From NCBI GenBank assembly GCA_009760855.2, contig WPIO01000008.1, positions 1,552,501 through 1,616,500 on the forward strand: 64,000 nucleotides of DNA, in the 5' to 3' direction. The first letter of the stretch is position 1, and each line of letters begins with the position of its first letter. The notes beneath the pieces are model-generated. The model made no database searches. It had not been told where the DNA came from and was given only the letters and a program-made list of their open reading frames with translations. Of this stretch, positions 63,640 through 64,000 are shown piece after piece. The stretch is from Cristatella mucedo (taxonomy: Eukaryota > Bryozoa > Phylactolaemata > Cristatellidae). The position numbers were made by a program, and so were the translations under genes.

Positions 63640-64000
63640 GAAGAGATTAAATGCAACCTGATGATCAACCGACACTATTGATTGTGATTTGGAAGCCTCG
63701 GATCTTCAACTTAGCGGACATCTAAGAGGCCCACATCAGGAAATTCTAGCACTGCTCAAAGATTCAGCTCTTTTGACCCTAGCAGTATTATGTAAAAACT
63801 TGCTCGAACCGCCATCTATTACGCGGCAAAGTCGTAATAACCATGGCAGCTCAAATAAGGAGTAGACAATTCACCATGAAATTTGCAAAATCCGGAAAAG
63901 ACCGTTATATCTAACGATATTTAGTCGGAAGGCACGGGCTGTTCACATTTCAGCCAGAGCCAGGCAATGCACGACCAGTGGATGAACAGCTATTGCTTCA
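63640..64000. repeat. 1.3-kb unit, copy 3 (partial, runs off the window)
   Basis: ATGCAACCTGATGATCAACCGAC onward matches 62.31 and 58.27 kb, including the GTGGATGAACAGCT stretch near the end. More diverged than copies 1 and 2. Confidence 0.72.

Overview
This is animal nuclear DNA, most likely from an invertebrate. It has GT-AG spliceosomal introns, two recognisable metazoan genes (calreticulin and a Disabled-family adaptor), L2/CR1-type LINEs ending in (ATT)n, tRNA-derived SINEs, and long GA, CA and TA microsatellites. The species cannot be told from the sequence. There is no operon, CRISPR array or prokaryotic signal.

Left part (1-11.3 kb). A minus-strand gene I cannot name runs from about 6.6 kb off the left edge. 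Its five exons (6599-6417, 6288-6088, 5928-5646, 4544-4354, 890-1) all join with matching phases. To its right, calreticulin lies on the plus strand as seven exons (8513-10903). It has a GC-rich promoter with a perfect ER-stress element, and the protein ends in RTEL instead of KDEL/HDEL.

Middle (17.6-29.3 kb). A Disabled (DAB) homologue lies on the minus strand. Three exons at 29.2, 26.5 and 25.0 kb build most of the PTB domain. A clathrin-box exon follows at 24.6 kb, then a long Gln-rich exon at 18.9-17.6 kb with DPF and NPF endocytic motifs and a 30-bp coding minisatellite. The N-terminal exon(s) and the last exon were not found.

Right part (30-64 kb). This part is mostly repeats: LINE family A (L2-like, both strands), LINE family B (one copy with a 454-codon reverse transcriptase ORF at 48.7-50.0 kb), two SINE families, simple repeats and a thrice-repeated unit at 57.7-64 kb. 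Exceptions are a CpG-rich island at 41-43 kb, coding-like plus-strand exons at 45.03-45.57 kb, and an AT-rich block at 50.8-52.9 kb. That block lies between ~450-bp direct repeats and holds a broken, virus-like YqaJ nuclease ORF.

Calreticulin (ER chaperone) and DAB (clathrin adaptor) act in different compartments, and nothing in the window links them beyond proximity.
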